DNA from: an uncultured Muribaculum sp.
GTDB taxonomy: Bacteria > Bacteroidota > Bacteroidia > Bacteroidales > Muribaculaceae
Assembly: GCA_910578835.1 (NCBI GenBank)
Contig: CAJTSK010000056.1
Coordinates: 1 to 10,757 of the forward strand
DNA: 10,757 nt
Reading direction: 5' to 3'
The position numbers and the translations under genes were made by a program. How positions within the stretch are numbered: the first letter of the stretch is position 1; the number at the start of each line of letters is the position of its first letter. Under the pieces are notes generated by a model, which saw only the letters and a program-made list of their open reading frames with translations, was not told where the DNA came from and searched no databases. Of this stretch, positions 1 to 6,634 are shown one piece after another.

Positions 1-15
1 AGGTGCCAGCCCTAA

Positions 16-34
16 TTTTTTAGAATCTAAAAAA
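16..34. repeat. A/T-rich near-perfect palindrome near the window edge
   Basis: TTTTTTAGA (16-24) and TCTAAAAAA (26-34) are perfect complements around a single central A. As RNA this could form a 7-bp stem with a 5-nt loop. It could be the tail end of a terminator for a gene left of the window or a protein-binding site. Both readings are guesses, because the sequence to the left is missing and A/T-rich palindromes arise easily by chance. Confidence 0.3.
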
Positions 35-79
35 GTTTAGCGGACAGTAATAATTACCAATACAATAAAAGCACAGAAA

Positions 80-117
80 ACTTCATTTATTTCACATTTA
101 TGTAAAACAAATGAAGT
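80..117. promoter_or_regulatory. 38-bp dyad, putative operator of the toxin-antitoxin module
   Basis: The arms ACTTCATTT (80-88) and AAATGAAGT (109-117) are a perfect 9-bp inverted repeat. Inside, TTT (90-92) pairs with AAA (105-107) and ACAT (94-97) with ATGT (100-103), all on the same centre between 98 and 99. In total 16 of 19 symmetric positions match. The dyad fills the space just upstream of the -7 element and touches its first base, so a bound dimer would block RNA polymerase. HigA/XRE antitoxins typically autoregulate by binding such palindromes. That the antitoxin encoded at 614-877 binds here is an inference. Confidence 0.65.
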
Positions 118-124
118 ATCTTTG
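117..124 (+). promoter_or_regulatory. Bacteroidetes -7 promoter element for the toxin-antitoxin genes
   Basis: TATCTTTG matches the Bacteroidetes housekeeping sigma -7 consensus TAnnTTTG. Transcription should begin roughly 5-8 nt downstream, near 130. An ATG at 111 therefore lies upstream of the expected transcript, and the in-frame ATG at 147 is the better toxin start. I see no clean -33 TTTG at the ideal distance. Confidence 0.65.
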
Positions 125-146
125 CGTTGTAATAAAAAAACTATAT

Positions 147-617
147 ATGAGTGAAGTAGAACTGGTTTTAGTCAACGACACAGACAAGTGTACCATTTAC
201 ACTATTCAGTTCTCGGAAGAAGCCGAGAGTGAATATGAACGTTTTTATTCCAAATTTATTGAAGACGCTCAATTGAATCAAGACTTGTTACGCATTGTAC
301 AGCTTGTAGATAAGATTGCCGATGAAGGGGCGCTGGAACGTTTCTTCCGTCCCGAGGGCAAGATGCGTGATTCTGTGGTAGCTCTTCCTGTGCTTCGCTC
401 AAAACTCCGTCTATATTGTCTGCGTCTCTCCGACCGGATTCTTGTTCTGGGCAATGGAGGTGTAAAAAACTCGCGGACATATGAAGAAGATGATTCGTTG
501 CGTGGATATGTCCTGACCTTACAGAAATTTGAAGAACTGTTGAAAGAGGGGCAACGTGACGGAACCGTAACAATAACATCCAAGACAATCGAAACCGACA
601 AAACGTTTAAGCTATGA
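147..617 (+). CDS. higB: HigB/RelE-type toxin of a type II toxin-antitoxin system
   Basis: The predicted product is 156 aa, acidic at the N-terminus, with no signal peptide or membrane segment. The core (about residues 15-135) reads as the RelE/ParE superfamily, phage Gp49-like/HigB branch: N-terminal helices, then a beta-rich stretch SKLRLYCLRLSDRILVLGNGGVK (quoted in two parts: SKLRLYCLRLSD and RILVLGNGGVK), then a C-terminal helix QKFEELLKEG. Family members are ribosome-dependent mRNA interferases that inhibit translation. The frame is open back to an ATG at 111, but that codon overlaps the -7 promoter element, so the ATG at 147 is chosen. Its stop overlaps the antitoxin start (ATGA at 614-617), and toxin-first order is typical of HigBA. 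The C-terminal tail (about 138-156) extends past the conserved fold. The symbol is by family; actual toxicity is not shown by sequence. Confidence 0.75.
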   Translation: MSEVELVLVNDTDKCTIYTIQFSEEAESEYERFYSKFIEDAQLNQDLLRIVQLVDKIADEGALERFFRPEGKMRDSVVALPVLRSKLRLYCLRLSDRILVLGNGGVKNSRTYEEDDSLRGYVLTLQKFEELLKEGQRDGTVTITSKTIETDKTFKL

Positions 618-877
618 AAGATATTAGAAACAAATACCGGGAAATGGTCGGTCAGGTACCACCGGCGATGAAGGAGGAAATTAATCTGTCTTTCGCAATA
701 TCCAATAAAATCGATGCCCTTATGCGGGAGCGCGGTCTTTCAAAGAAGGAATTTGCCGACCAGCTGGGAAAGCGCCCGAGCGAGATAACCCGATGGCTGA
801 GCGGACAGCATAATTTCACTGTCTCCACACTTGCCATGCTGTCAGCTTTTTTCGGCAAATCCATAATCTCCGTATGA
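614..877 (+). CDS. higA: HigA-like XRE-family antitoxin
   Basis: The 87-aa product has a classic lambda-repressor-like helix-turn-helix of the XRE/HTH_3 type at about residues 28-85. LSKKEFADQLGK (42-53) is the first HTH helix and turn; RPSEITRWLSGQ (54-65) is the recognition helix. The first about 25 residues (MKDIRNKYREMVGQVPP) precede the HTH and could contribute to toxin binding. The ATG overlaps the toxin stop codon, indicating translational coupling. In this family the antitoxin neutralises the toxin by direct contact and represses the shared promoter, and the dyad at 80-117 is the obvious operator candidate. Toxin pairing is inferred from position and family. Confidence 0.8.
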   Translation: MKDIRNKYREMVGQVPPAMKEEINLSFAISNKIDALMRERGLSKKEFADQLGKRPSEITRWLSGQHNFTVSTLAMLSAFFGKSIISV

Positions 878-921
878 ATGAATGTAGTAAAAAAACAGCA
901 GAGATTTCTTCGGTTAGAATC

Positions 922-942
922 TGATTAGCAATACTCTAATCA
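922..942. other. Weak hairpin between convergent genes
   Basis: TGATTAG (922-928) pairs with CTAATCA (936-942) around a 7-nt loop. It lies between the ends of the convergent antitoxin and TPR genes, where a bidirectional terminator would be expected. No T-run directly follows on either strand, so its strength as an intrinsic terminator is doubtful. The rest of 878-970 shows nothing else I can name. Confidence 0.3.
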
Positions 943-970
943 AAGGAAACAGGGACCAATTAAGAGGGAG

Positions 971-1729
971 TTAGTTGCGCTTACACTTTCCCGAGAGGCG
1001 CTTCAAGATTTCGGTCACATAGGGAGTGGCGCGTATCGAGTCGGCACGGCGCAGATAGCCGAGAGCCTGCGCTGTGTCACCTTTCATGTCATAATAATTG
1101 CCAAGCATAAGAAGTGCCTTGTAATTGTCGGGGTGATAATCGAGCAGCTTCTTGTAGACAGCAATCCCCTCGTCATCGTTACCATCGAGCATATATCCCA
1201 TGGCAAGATTGCCGAGATACTCCGCATTGTCGGGCGCACCGCTAAGCATAATCTTGCTGTAACGGATGATTTCCGGCGCATTGCCCCTGAACATATAATA
1301 GCGCAGCAACTGCTTTTCAATGCTCCTTGTAAGCCAAGGCTGACGCTCCTTGACAAGCAGCAGGAAATTTTCGTAGAGCGAATTGTGTCCCATCGCAAAA
1401 CTCACAGTCTTCACCCCTTCAAACACCGAGTCCAAGGGAATAAGATTTTTCTGTGCGCGCTCAAGCAGCGACATTTCATAATCGGGCAGATTACGCATAC
1501 CCGCCACGGCTATCGCGTGGGCATAGGTGTCGACCACCTTCGCACTATCTTCCAGCATTACCTCATACATCGCCGCCGCATTAGCCCACTCCTGATACTT
1601 GAAAAATCGCTCCGCTTTTGCCGCAGTCGCCGCATAATCACGCGCCGGCGAGCCGCTGAGGGCAACCGGCAGCATCATAAGTACCATGCCCGACACTACA
1701 TTGCGAATGGAAAATGACAAATTAGACAT
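971..1729 (-). CDS. Exported TPR-repeat protein
   Basis: The product is 252 aa. The N-terminus has a basic start, a hydrophobic core at about residues 10-26 (VVSGMVLMMLPVALSG) and a plausible signal-peptidase I site after SPA at 27-29, so it is probably periplasmic. There is no lipobox cysteine. Tetratricopeptide-like helical hairpins occur at about 33-63 (AERFFKYQEWANAAAMYEVM), 169-202 and 203-236; the last two show the usual A/G/Y spacing (GNLAMGYMLDGNDDEGIAVY and LGNYYDMKGDTAQALGYL). TPRs are scaffolds for protein contacts, and no catalytic domain is visible. It is transcribed divergently from pyrH with 65 bp between start codons. I found no convincing -7 element for it on the minus strand. 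The partner or pathway is unknown. Confidence 0.8.
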   Translation of the reverse strand: MSNLSFSIRNVVSGMVLMMLPVALSGSPARDYAATAAKAERFFKYQEWANAAAMYEVMLEDSAKVVDTYAHAIAVAGMRNLPDYEMSLLERAQKNLIPLDSVFEGVKTVSFAMGHNSLYENFLLLVKERQPWLTRSIEKQLLRYYMFRGNAPEIIRYSKIMLSGAPDNAEYLGNLAMGYMLDGNDDEGIAVYKKLLDYHPDNYKALLMLGNYYDMKGDTAQALGYLRRADSIRATPYVTEILKRLSGKCKRN

Positions 1730-1748
1730 CTCTTTAATTTGTTTTTAT

Positions 1749-1756
1749 TATCTTTG
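1749..1756 (+). promoter_or_regulatory. -7 promoter element upstream of pyrH
   Basis: TATCTTTG fits TAnnTTTG and is followed by an A/T-rich leader of about 30 nt to the pyrH ATG at 1795. It probably drives the pyrH-frr-bcp-rsmA-mgtE run. A canonical -33 element at the ideal distance is not obvious. Confidence 0.65.
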
Positions 1757-1794
1757 CTAAATTAAAAAACAATATAAAAATACAATTTATCGAG

Positions 1795-2505
1795 ATGAGA
1801 ACAAAATATAAGCGCATATTATTGAAATTAAGCGGCGAATCGCTTATGGGCGAACAGGGCTACGGCATCGACACAAAACGTCTTAACGAGTATGCCGCAC
1901 AGATACATGAGGTAGCGGCTTCAGGCGTGCAGGTGGCTATCGTAATCGGCGGCGGCAACATATTCCGCGGACTTTCGGGCGCATCAAAAGGATTTGACCG
2001 CGTGAAAGGCGACCAGATGGGCATGCTCGCCACTGTAATCAACTCGCTGGCTCTAAGTTCGGCACTCGAAGCGGCAGGACAGCCCGCCAAGGTGTTTACC
2101 GCCATCAACATGTTTCCGATCGGAGAGCATTACAGCAAATGGCGCGCAATCGAGGCGATGAACGGCGGCGCCGTGGCAATCATATCGGGTGGCACCGGCA
2201 ACCCCTTCTTCACCACCGACACCGGCTCGGCACTTCGCGGCATCGAAGTGGAAGCAGAGGTGATGATGAAAGGCACCCGCGTCGACGGTATCTACACCGC
2301 CGACCCCGAAAAAGACCCCACGGCAACCAAGTTTGCCGAAATCACCTACGATGAAGTCTACAACCGCGGGCTTAAGGTGATGGATCTTACCGCCACTGCT
2401 CTATGCAAGGAAAACAAGCTCCCGATCATAGTGTTTGACATGGACACCCCCGGCAACCTTAAAAAGGTGCTTGAAGGTGAACCTATCGGCACACTGGTTT
2501 ATTAA
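1795..2505 (+). CDS. pyrH: Uridylate (UMP) kinase PyrH
   Basis: The 236-aa product is the bacterial UMP kinase of the amino acid kinase fold, the usual length for the family. It phosphorylates UMP to UDP with ATP in the cytoplasm, the committed step toward UTP and CTP; family enzymes are hexamers. Visible signatures are KLSGESL (11-17, phosphate-binding strand and loop), GGGNIFRG (52-59, nucleotide/UMP contacts) and GGTGNPFFTTDT (132-143, UMP site), followed by the conserved KGTRVDGIYTADPEKDP region at about 159-175 of the ATP-binding half. The start is the only sensible ATG, about 40 nt after a -7 element. It is followed after 75 nt by frr, a very common bacterial neighbour. Confidence 0.97.
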   Translation: MRTKYKRILLKLSGESLMGEQGYGIDTKRLNEYAAQIHEVAASGVQVAIVIGGGNIFRGLSGASKGFDRVKGDQMGMLATVINSLALSSALEAAGQPAKVFTAINMFPIGEHYSKWRAIEAMNGGAVAIISGGTGNPFFTTDTGSALRGIEVEAEVMMKGTRVDGIYTADPEKDPTATKFAEITYDEVYNRGLKVMDLTATALCKENKLPIIVFDMDTPGNLKKVLEGEPIGTLVY

Positions 2506-2506
2506 T

Positions 2507-2533
2507 AATAGTGCCTCCACTATTCACAGGCAC
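2507..2533 (+). other. Two overlapping hairpins in the pyrH-frr spacer
   Basis: AATAGTG (2507-2513) pairs with CACTATT (2518-2524) around CCTC. Alternatively GTGCCT (2511-2516) pairs with AGGCAC (2528-2533). The two share bases and cannot form together. There is no T-run, so this is not a normal terminator. It may be an RNA processing site or mRNA-stabilising 3' end, or chance. Confidence 0.35.
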
Positions 2534-2580
2534 CAGCATCAATCAATGTTAATCAATTAACTCTCAATACACATATCATT

Positions 2581-3141
2581 ATGACTGACGTAAAGACTTA
2601 TCTTGACCCCGCAGAGGAGAAGATGGAAATGGCAATTGCCTATCTTGACGAATCGCTTGCCCACATCCGTGCCGGTAAGGCCAACCCTAAGATTCTTGAC
2701 GGCATACGTGTAGAATACTATGGCAGCGCGGTGCCCGTTGGAAATGTCGCCAACGTAAGTGTTCCCGATGCCCGCACCATCACCATCACCCCCTGGGAGA
2801 AGTCCATGTTCAAGGAAATCGAGAAAGCCATCATCAACTCGGAGCTTGGCATAACCCCTGAAAACAACGGTGAAGTGATACGCCTCTCAATCCCCCCGTT
2901 GACCGAAGACCGCCGCAAGGCGCTCGTAAAGCAGTCAAAGGCAGAGGCTGAAAATGCCAAGGTATCGGTAAGAAATGCCCGTCGCGACGCTATCGACGGA
3001 TTGAAAAAGGCAATCAAGCAGGGTATGCCCGAGGATGTCGAGAAAGATGCCGAGGCTCAGGCTCAGAAACTCCACGACAAATACCTCAAGAAAATTGACG
3101 AGCTTTTCGCCGCAAAAGAAAAAGAGATACTCACCGTCTAA
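2581..3141 (+). CDS. frr: Ribosome recycling factor
   Basis: The 186-aa product matches RRF in length (about 185 aa) and order. Helical domain I is split by a small beta domain II (about residues 31-105). Conserved stretches include HIRAGKANP (28-36), the VANVSVPDARTITITPWEK block (about 56-74), and IPPLTEDRRKALVKQSK (104-120) in the long helix, with a charged C-terminal helix. After termination RRF works with EF-G to split 70S ribosomes and release mRNA and tRNA; it is normally essential. The ATG is preceded by an A/T-rich leader without a strong Shine-Dalgarno sequence. The next gene starts 17 nt downstream, so co-transcription is likely. Confidence 0.97.
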   Translation: MTDVKTYLDPAEEKMEMAIAYLDESLAHIRAGKANPKILDGIRVEYYGSAVPVGNVANVSVPDARTITITPWEKSMFKEIEKAIINSELGITPENNGEVIRLSIPPLTEDRRKALVKQSKAEAENAKVSVRNARRDAIDGLKKAIKQGMPEDVEKDAEAQAQKLHDKYLKKIDELFAAKEKEILTV

Positions 3142-3158
3142 ACAAGCTCTTATACGAC

Positions 3159-3611
3159 ATGGAAATTGGAGATAAATTGCCCGAACTCCTTGGCTATGAC
3201 GCCGAAGGAAAGGAAGTGAAAGCCTCCGATTTTGCAGGGAAACCGCTTATCGTGTATTTCTATCCCAAAGACAACACCCCCGGCTGCACCGCCGAGGCAT
3301 GCTCTCTGCGCGACGGTTATGCCGAACTGCGCGACCTTGGATATGAAATCATAGGCATAAGCAAGGATTCCGCTGCAAGCCACGCAAAATTTGCCGGCAA
3401 GCACTCCCTGCCCTTTATCCTGCTCAGCGACCCTGAAGGAAAGGTCAACAGCGAGTTTGGCGTATGGCAGCTCAAAAAGATGTGTGGCAGGGAATACATG
3501 GGCACCGTGCGCACAACATTTGTAAGCGATGCCGACCATCAGATTACCCACATAATCAAGAAGGTCGACACCAAGAATGCCGCCACACAGCTGCTCGAAA
3601 CAGTAAAGTAA
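3159..3611 (+). CDS. bcp: Thioredoxin-dependent thiol peroxidase (BCP/PrxQ peroxiredoxin)
   Basis: The 150-aa product is a peroxiredoxin of the BCP/PrxQ class with the thioredoxin fold. The active-site loop YPKDNTPGCTAEACSLRD contains Thr40, peroxidatic Cys43 and Cys48 five residues later, the resolving Cys position of atypical 2-Cys BCPs. Arg118 in MGTVRTTFVSD (114-124) is the expected conserved active-site Arg. Such enzymes reduce H2O2 and organic hydroperoxides in the cytoplasm using thioredoxin. It lies 17 nt after frr and 14 nt before rsmA, so it appears transcribed with translation genes. No oxidative-stress operator is visible in these short spacers. Confidence 0.95.
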   Translation: MEIGDKLPELLGYDAEGKEVKASDFAGKPLIVYFYPKDNTPGCTAEACSLRDGYAELRDLGYEIIGISKDSAASHAKFAGKHSLPFILLSDPEGKVNSEFGVWQLKKMCGREYMGTVRTTFVSDADHQITHIIKKVDTKNAATQLLETVK

Positions 3612-3625
3612 ACAATTGACTACCT

Positions 3626-4423
3626 ATGCAGAAAGTAAAGCCCAAAAAAGCACTCGGACAGCACTTCCTGACCGACTTGTCGATTGCGCAGCGCATAGCC
3701 GCCACGCTTGACGGGTCAAAAGGAGTGCCCGTGTTGGAGATAGGTCCGGGCATGGGGGTACTCACCCGTTTCCTGCTTGAAGAAGGTCATGACGTAAAAG
3801 TGGTGGAAATCGACAGCGAAAGTGTCGAGTATCTTGACGCCAATTTCCCCGACCTCAAAGGCAGGATTATAGAAGGTGACTTCCTCAAGATGGACCTTGC
3901 CGAGGTGATGGGCGGAAAGCCGTTTTGTGTAATAGGCAATTACCCCTACAACATCTCGTCACAGATATTTTTCAAGGTCCTTGACTATAAGGACCTTATA
4001 CCATGCTGTTCGGGCATGTTGCAGAAAGAGGTCGCCGAGCGTCTCGCCGCCGGCCCCGGGTCGAAGGTCTATGGCATTCTGAGCGTGCTTCTACAGGCAT
4101 GGTACGATGTGGAATATCTGTTTACGGTCGACGAACATGTGTTCAACCCGCCCCCCAAGGTAAAGTCGGGTGTGATTCGCTGCACGCGCAACGATGTCAC
4201 CTCGCTCGGCTGCGACGAACGCCTGTTCAAGACCATCGTAAAGACCTCTTTCGGTCAGCGCCGCAAGACATTGCGCAACTCTCTCCGCGGGCTACTCCCT
4301 CCCGGCACCGCCATCGGCGATGACCCGGTGTGGGCGCTACGTCCCGAGCAGCTGAGTGTGGCGCAGTTCATCGATCTCACTAATCGTGTCGCCGCTTTAC
4401 GCGACGCCGCAACCAACAGTTAA
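3626..4423 (+). CDS. rsmA: 16S rRNA (A1518/A1519-N6,N6)-dimethyltransferase RsmA/KsgA
   Basis: The 265-aa product has the full KsgA/RsmA order. KKALGQHFLTD (7-17) is the conserved N-terminal signature, LEIGPGMGVLT (37-47) the SAM-binding motif I, VVEID (59-63) the acidic loop binding the SAM ribose, GDFLK (84-88) the adenine-side motif, and NYPYNIS (105-111) catalytic motif IV, with Tyr in place of the Leu seen in many proteobacterial enzymes. FNPPPKVKSGVI lies in the C-terminal half, followed by a helical rRNA-binding domain. It dimethylates two adjacent adenines in helix 45 late in 30S assembly. The stop overlaps the mgtE start by one base (TAATG at 4421-4425), implying translational coupling. 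Confidence 0.96.
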   Translation: MQKVKPKKALGQHFLTDLSIAQRIAATLDGSKGVPVLEIGPGMGVLTRFLLEEGHDVKVVEIDSESVEYLDANFPDLKGRIIEGDFLKMDLAEVMGGKPFCVIGNYPYNISSQIFFKVLDYKDLIPCCSGMLQKEVAERLAAGPGSKVYGILSVLLQAWYDVEYLFTVDEHVFNPPPKVKSGVIRCTRNDVTSLGCDERLFKTIVKTSFGQRRKTLRNSLRGLLPPGTAIGDDPVWALRPEQLSVAQFIDLTNRVAALRDAATNS

Positions 4424-5790
4424 TGAAAGAATATACACCTGAATATCTTGACTTCCTCCGCGATATTATCGGCAGGCATGACGAAGAAGCTGCACGAAAG
4501 GAGCTGACCGGACTGCACCCTGCCGATATTGCGGAACTATATCAGGACCTTGACCTCGACGAGGCGGAGTTTCTCTATCGCCTGCTCGATGACCAGACAG
4601 CCGCCGACGTATTGATGGAACTTGACGAAGATGACCGTCACAAGCTCCTCAGCGCCATGTCGACAGAGGATATCGCCCGTCAGGTAATCGACCATCTTGA
4701 CACTGACGACGCCGTTGACATCATCCAGGAGCTTGACGAGGAAGACCGCGACGAAATCCTCTCCCACATCGACGACGTGGAACAGGCGGGCGACATCATC
4801 GACCTGCTGAAATATGACGAGGACACCGCCGGCGGTATCATGGGTACCGAGATGATTGTGGTCAACGAAAACTGGAGCATGCCACAATGTGTGCAGGAGA
4901 TGCGCAAGCAGGCAGAAGACCTCGACGAGATTTACTACGTCTATGTCGTCGACAATGACTACCGCCTGCGTGGAGTGTTCCCGTTAAAAAAGATGATTAC
5001 CCACCCCTCGGTGTCAAAGATAAAGCATGTGATGGAAGTCGACCCCGTATCGGTAAAGACCGACACCCCTGTCGACGAGCTGACTCTCGACTTTGAGAAG
5101 TATGACCTTGTGGCGATGCCGGTGGTCGACTCGATAGGGCGGCTCGTAGGACAGATTACCGTCGACGACGTAATGGACGAGGCGCGCGAGCAGAGCGAGC
5201 GCGACTACCAGCTTGCATCAGGTCTCTCGGGCGACGTCGAGAGCGACGACACCCTCTTCGACCAGACCAAGGCGCGACTGCCATGGCTGCTCATAGGCAT
5301 ACTCGGCGGTATCGGCAACTCCATCATCCTCGGACACTTTGAAAGCGGCTTTGCGGTTAATCCCGCGATGGCGCTCTTCATCCCGCTTATCGGCGGCACG
5401 GGAGGAAATGTCGGCATACAGTCGTCGGCAATAATCGTGCAGGGACTCGCCAACGGCTCGCTCGACGTAAGCGGCTCGGCAAAACAGTTGTTCAAGGAGC
5501 TTGGTGTAGGCTTGCTCAACGCCTGCATCATATCGCTCATAGTATTTGTCTACAACATGTTTGCCCTCGGGCCTACCCAGGTCACCACTATCGCAGTGTC
5601 GCTGTCGCTATTTGCCGTTGTGGTATTTGCCTCGATATTCGGCACCTTCGTGCCCTTGACGCTTGAACGCTTCAAGATTGACCCGGCTCTCGCGACAGGC
5701 CCGTTCATATCGATTACCAACGACATCATAGGCATGGTAATATACATGTCGATCAGCTCGGCACTGCTTTCGGCACTCGGACCGGCATAA
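4423..5790 (+). CDS. mgtE: Magnesium transporter MgtE
   Basis: The 455-aa product has all three MgtE parts. An acidic helical N domain (about 1-130, many D/E such as DLDLDEAEF and IIQELDEEDRDEI) senses cytoplasmic Mg2+. Two CBS domains follow (about 135-255; DLVAMPVVDSIGRLVGQITVDDVMDE is the second, cited by its ends DLVAMPVVD and ITVDDVMDE). A membrane domain of about five helices (285-455) contains GGTGGNVGIQSS (324-335), the family's conserved pore-region segment, and the last-helix region IDPALATGPFISITNDIIG (419-437), whose Asp434 is at the expected pore Mg2+-site position. MgtE is a Mg2+-selective channel gated closed when internal Mg2+ is high. Coupling to rsmA is notable because ribosome assembly depends strongly on Mg2+; a functional link is inference. 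Confidence 0.96.
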   Translation: MKEYTPEYLDFLRDIIGRHDEEAARKELTGLHPADIAELYQDLDLDEAEFLYRLLDDQTAADVLMELDEDDRHKLLSAMSTEDIARQVIDHLDTDDAVDIIQELDEEDRDEILSHIDDVEQAGDIIDLLKYDEDTAGGIMGTEMIVVNENWSMPQCVQEMRKQAEDLDEIYYVYVVDNDYRLRGVFPLKKMITHPSVSKIKHVMEVDPVSVKTDTPVDELTLDFEKYDLVAMPVVDSIGRLVGQITVDDVMDEAREQSERDYQLASGLSGDVESDDTLFDQTKARLPWLLIGILGGIGNSIILGHFESGFAVNPAMALFIPLIGGTGGNVGIQSSAIIVQGLANGSLDVSGSAKQLFKELGVGLLNACIISLIVFVYNMFALGPTQVTTIAVSLSLFAVVVFASIFGTFVPLTLERFKIDPALATGPFISITNDIIGMVIYMSISSALLSALGPA

Positions 5791-5851
5791 CATTTTTGGC
5801 GCGGTTTTTGTTATATATAGTCAACAGATACAACACTTAATATTATAAATT

Positions 5852-6424
5852 ATGGAACAGATCAAACCCGGCAAATATGTCGAAATGGTATATGACCTCT
5901 ATGTTGAAAATCCCGACGGCGAGCAGCTTGTGCATCAGGTTGACCCGGAAAATCCCGAGCGCATCGTGTTTGGTGTGACCCGCGGTGTAATCGCTCCGCT
6001 TGAAAAGGCTCTTGACGGACTCGCACAAGGCGGTGAATTTGACGTAAAGGTTGAAGCAGCAGAAGCCTTCGGCATGCCCGACCCCGAACAGATCGTCGAA
6101 CTCGACAAGAGCGTATTTGAAATTGACGGAAAGTTTGACGCCGAGCATATCAAGCCGGGCGCCGACATCCCCATGATGACCGCCGACGGCTTCCGCCTCA
6201 ACGGTAAAGTGCTCGAAATCACCGGTGACAAGGTGAAGATGGACTTCAACCACCCCCTCGCAGGCAAGGATGTGCGCTTCAAAGGCAAGGTAATCACAGT
6301 GCGCGACGCCACTCCTGAAGAACTTCAGCCCGCCCACGGCTGCGGATGTGGCTGTGACCACGACCACTGCGGCGACGGCAACTGTGGTGACGGTTGCGGT
6401 GACGGTAGCTGCGGCTGCCACTAA
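5852..6424 (+). CDS. slyD: FKBP-type peptidyl-prolyl isomerase/chaperone SlyD with Cys/His tail
   Basis: The 190-aa product begins with the FKBP half-domain (about 8-72, including VFGVTRGVIAPLEKALDGL at 39-57), followed by an insert-in-flap chaperone segment (about 75-128) and the SlyD signature FNHPLAGK (132-139) before the last FKBP strand. The C-terminal 29 residues (162-190) hold 8 Cys and 4 His in a Gly/Asp-rich, lineage-variable sequence, consistent with metal binding (Ni2+ and Zn2+ in studied SlyD proteins). It acts in the cytoplasm as a folding catalyst and possible metal chaperone; no hydrogenase or urease gene is in this window. It lies 61 nt after mgtE, so it is either co-transcribed or has a promoter I cannot identify. 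Confidence 0.94.
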   Translation: MEQIKPGKYVEMVYDLYVENPDGEQLVHQVDPENPERIVFGVTRGVIAPLEKALDGLAQGGEFDVKVEAAEAFGMPDPEQIVELDKSVFEIDGKFDAEHIKPGADIPMMTADGFRLNGKVLEITGDKVKMDFNHPLAGKDVRFKGKVITVRDATPEELQPAHGCGCGCDHDHCGDGNCGDGCGDGSCGCH

Positions 6425-6447
6425 GCCACCTCGTTTCGATAAGATAA

Positions 6448-6490
6448 AAAGCCTTGGCTGCAAAATCGCGCAGTCAAGGCTTTCTTCGTT
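6448..6490 (+). terminator. Rho-independent terminator after slyD
   Basis: AAAGCCTTGGCTGC (6448-6461) pairs with GCAGTCAAGGCTTT (6470-6483) over 14 bp with one G-U wobble and an 8-nt loop. A T-rich tract TTTCTTCGTTT overlaps and follows the 3' arm. It is placed 23 nt after the slyD stop and plausibly ends the whole pyrH-slyD run. The A-rich left flank means it might also work on the other strand. Confidence 0.88.
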
Positions 6491-6516
6491 TAATATCTTA
6501 CTTATAACAACGTGAC

Positions 6517-6560
6517 ATTCCTGACTTTTCGTCAAGCAGAGTCAGGAATTAATAGTTTTT
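6517..6560 (+). terminator. Second dyad, possible tandem terminator or upstream regulatory site
   Basis: ATTCCTGACT (6517-6526) and AGTCAGGAAT (6540-6549) are perfect 10-bp complements around a 13-nt interior. A run of five T (6556-6560) follows a few bases later. It could be a back-up terminator for slyD. Because it ends about 50 bp before the -7 element of the next genes, it could also be an operator. The sequence alone does not decide. Confidence 0.5.
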
Positions 6561-6573
6561 AACACGCCTGTAC

Positions 6574-6605
6574 TTGTATTTTACCTATCTCATATTGTAT
6601 ATTTG
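6574..6605 (+). promoter_or_regulatory. Promoter of the two small unknown genes
   Basis: TTG (6574-6576) and TATATTTG (6598-6605) are separated by 21 bp, fitting the Bacteroidetes -33/-7 pattern (TTG, 19-21 bp, TAnnTTTG). The start codon at 6635 lies about 20 nt beyond the expected transcript start. This makes 6635-7513 a transcription unit separate from slyD. Confidence 0.7.
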
Positions 6606-6634
6606 CAACACAAAGCAAATGTAATCTAACAACT

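Noticed and set aside
1133..1717. 194-aa plus-strand open frame opposite the TPR gene
   Set aside because: The opposite strand encodes a coherent signal peptide and TPR motifs, whereas this frame shows His/Ile/Arg-rich residues typical of an antisense shadow.
6335..6424. Repetitive Gly/Cys/Asp codons at the slyD end as a frameshift or low-complexity artefact
   Set aside because: The frame stays open to a natural stop, and SlyD proteins commonly end in variable Cys/His/Gly/Asp-rich tails.
5843..6535. 230-aa minus-strand open frame opposite slyD
   Set aside because: It runs through the slyD terminator and is the reverse of a clear FKBP protein. Its Val/Ala/Thr run comes from the complement of the Cys/His tail codons.
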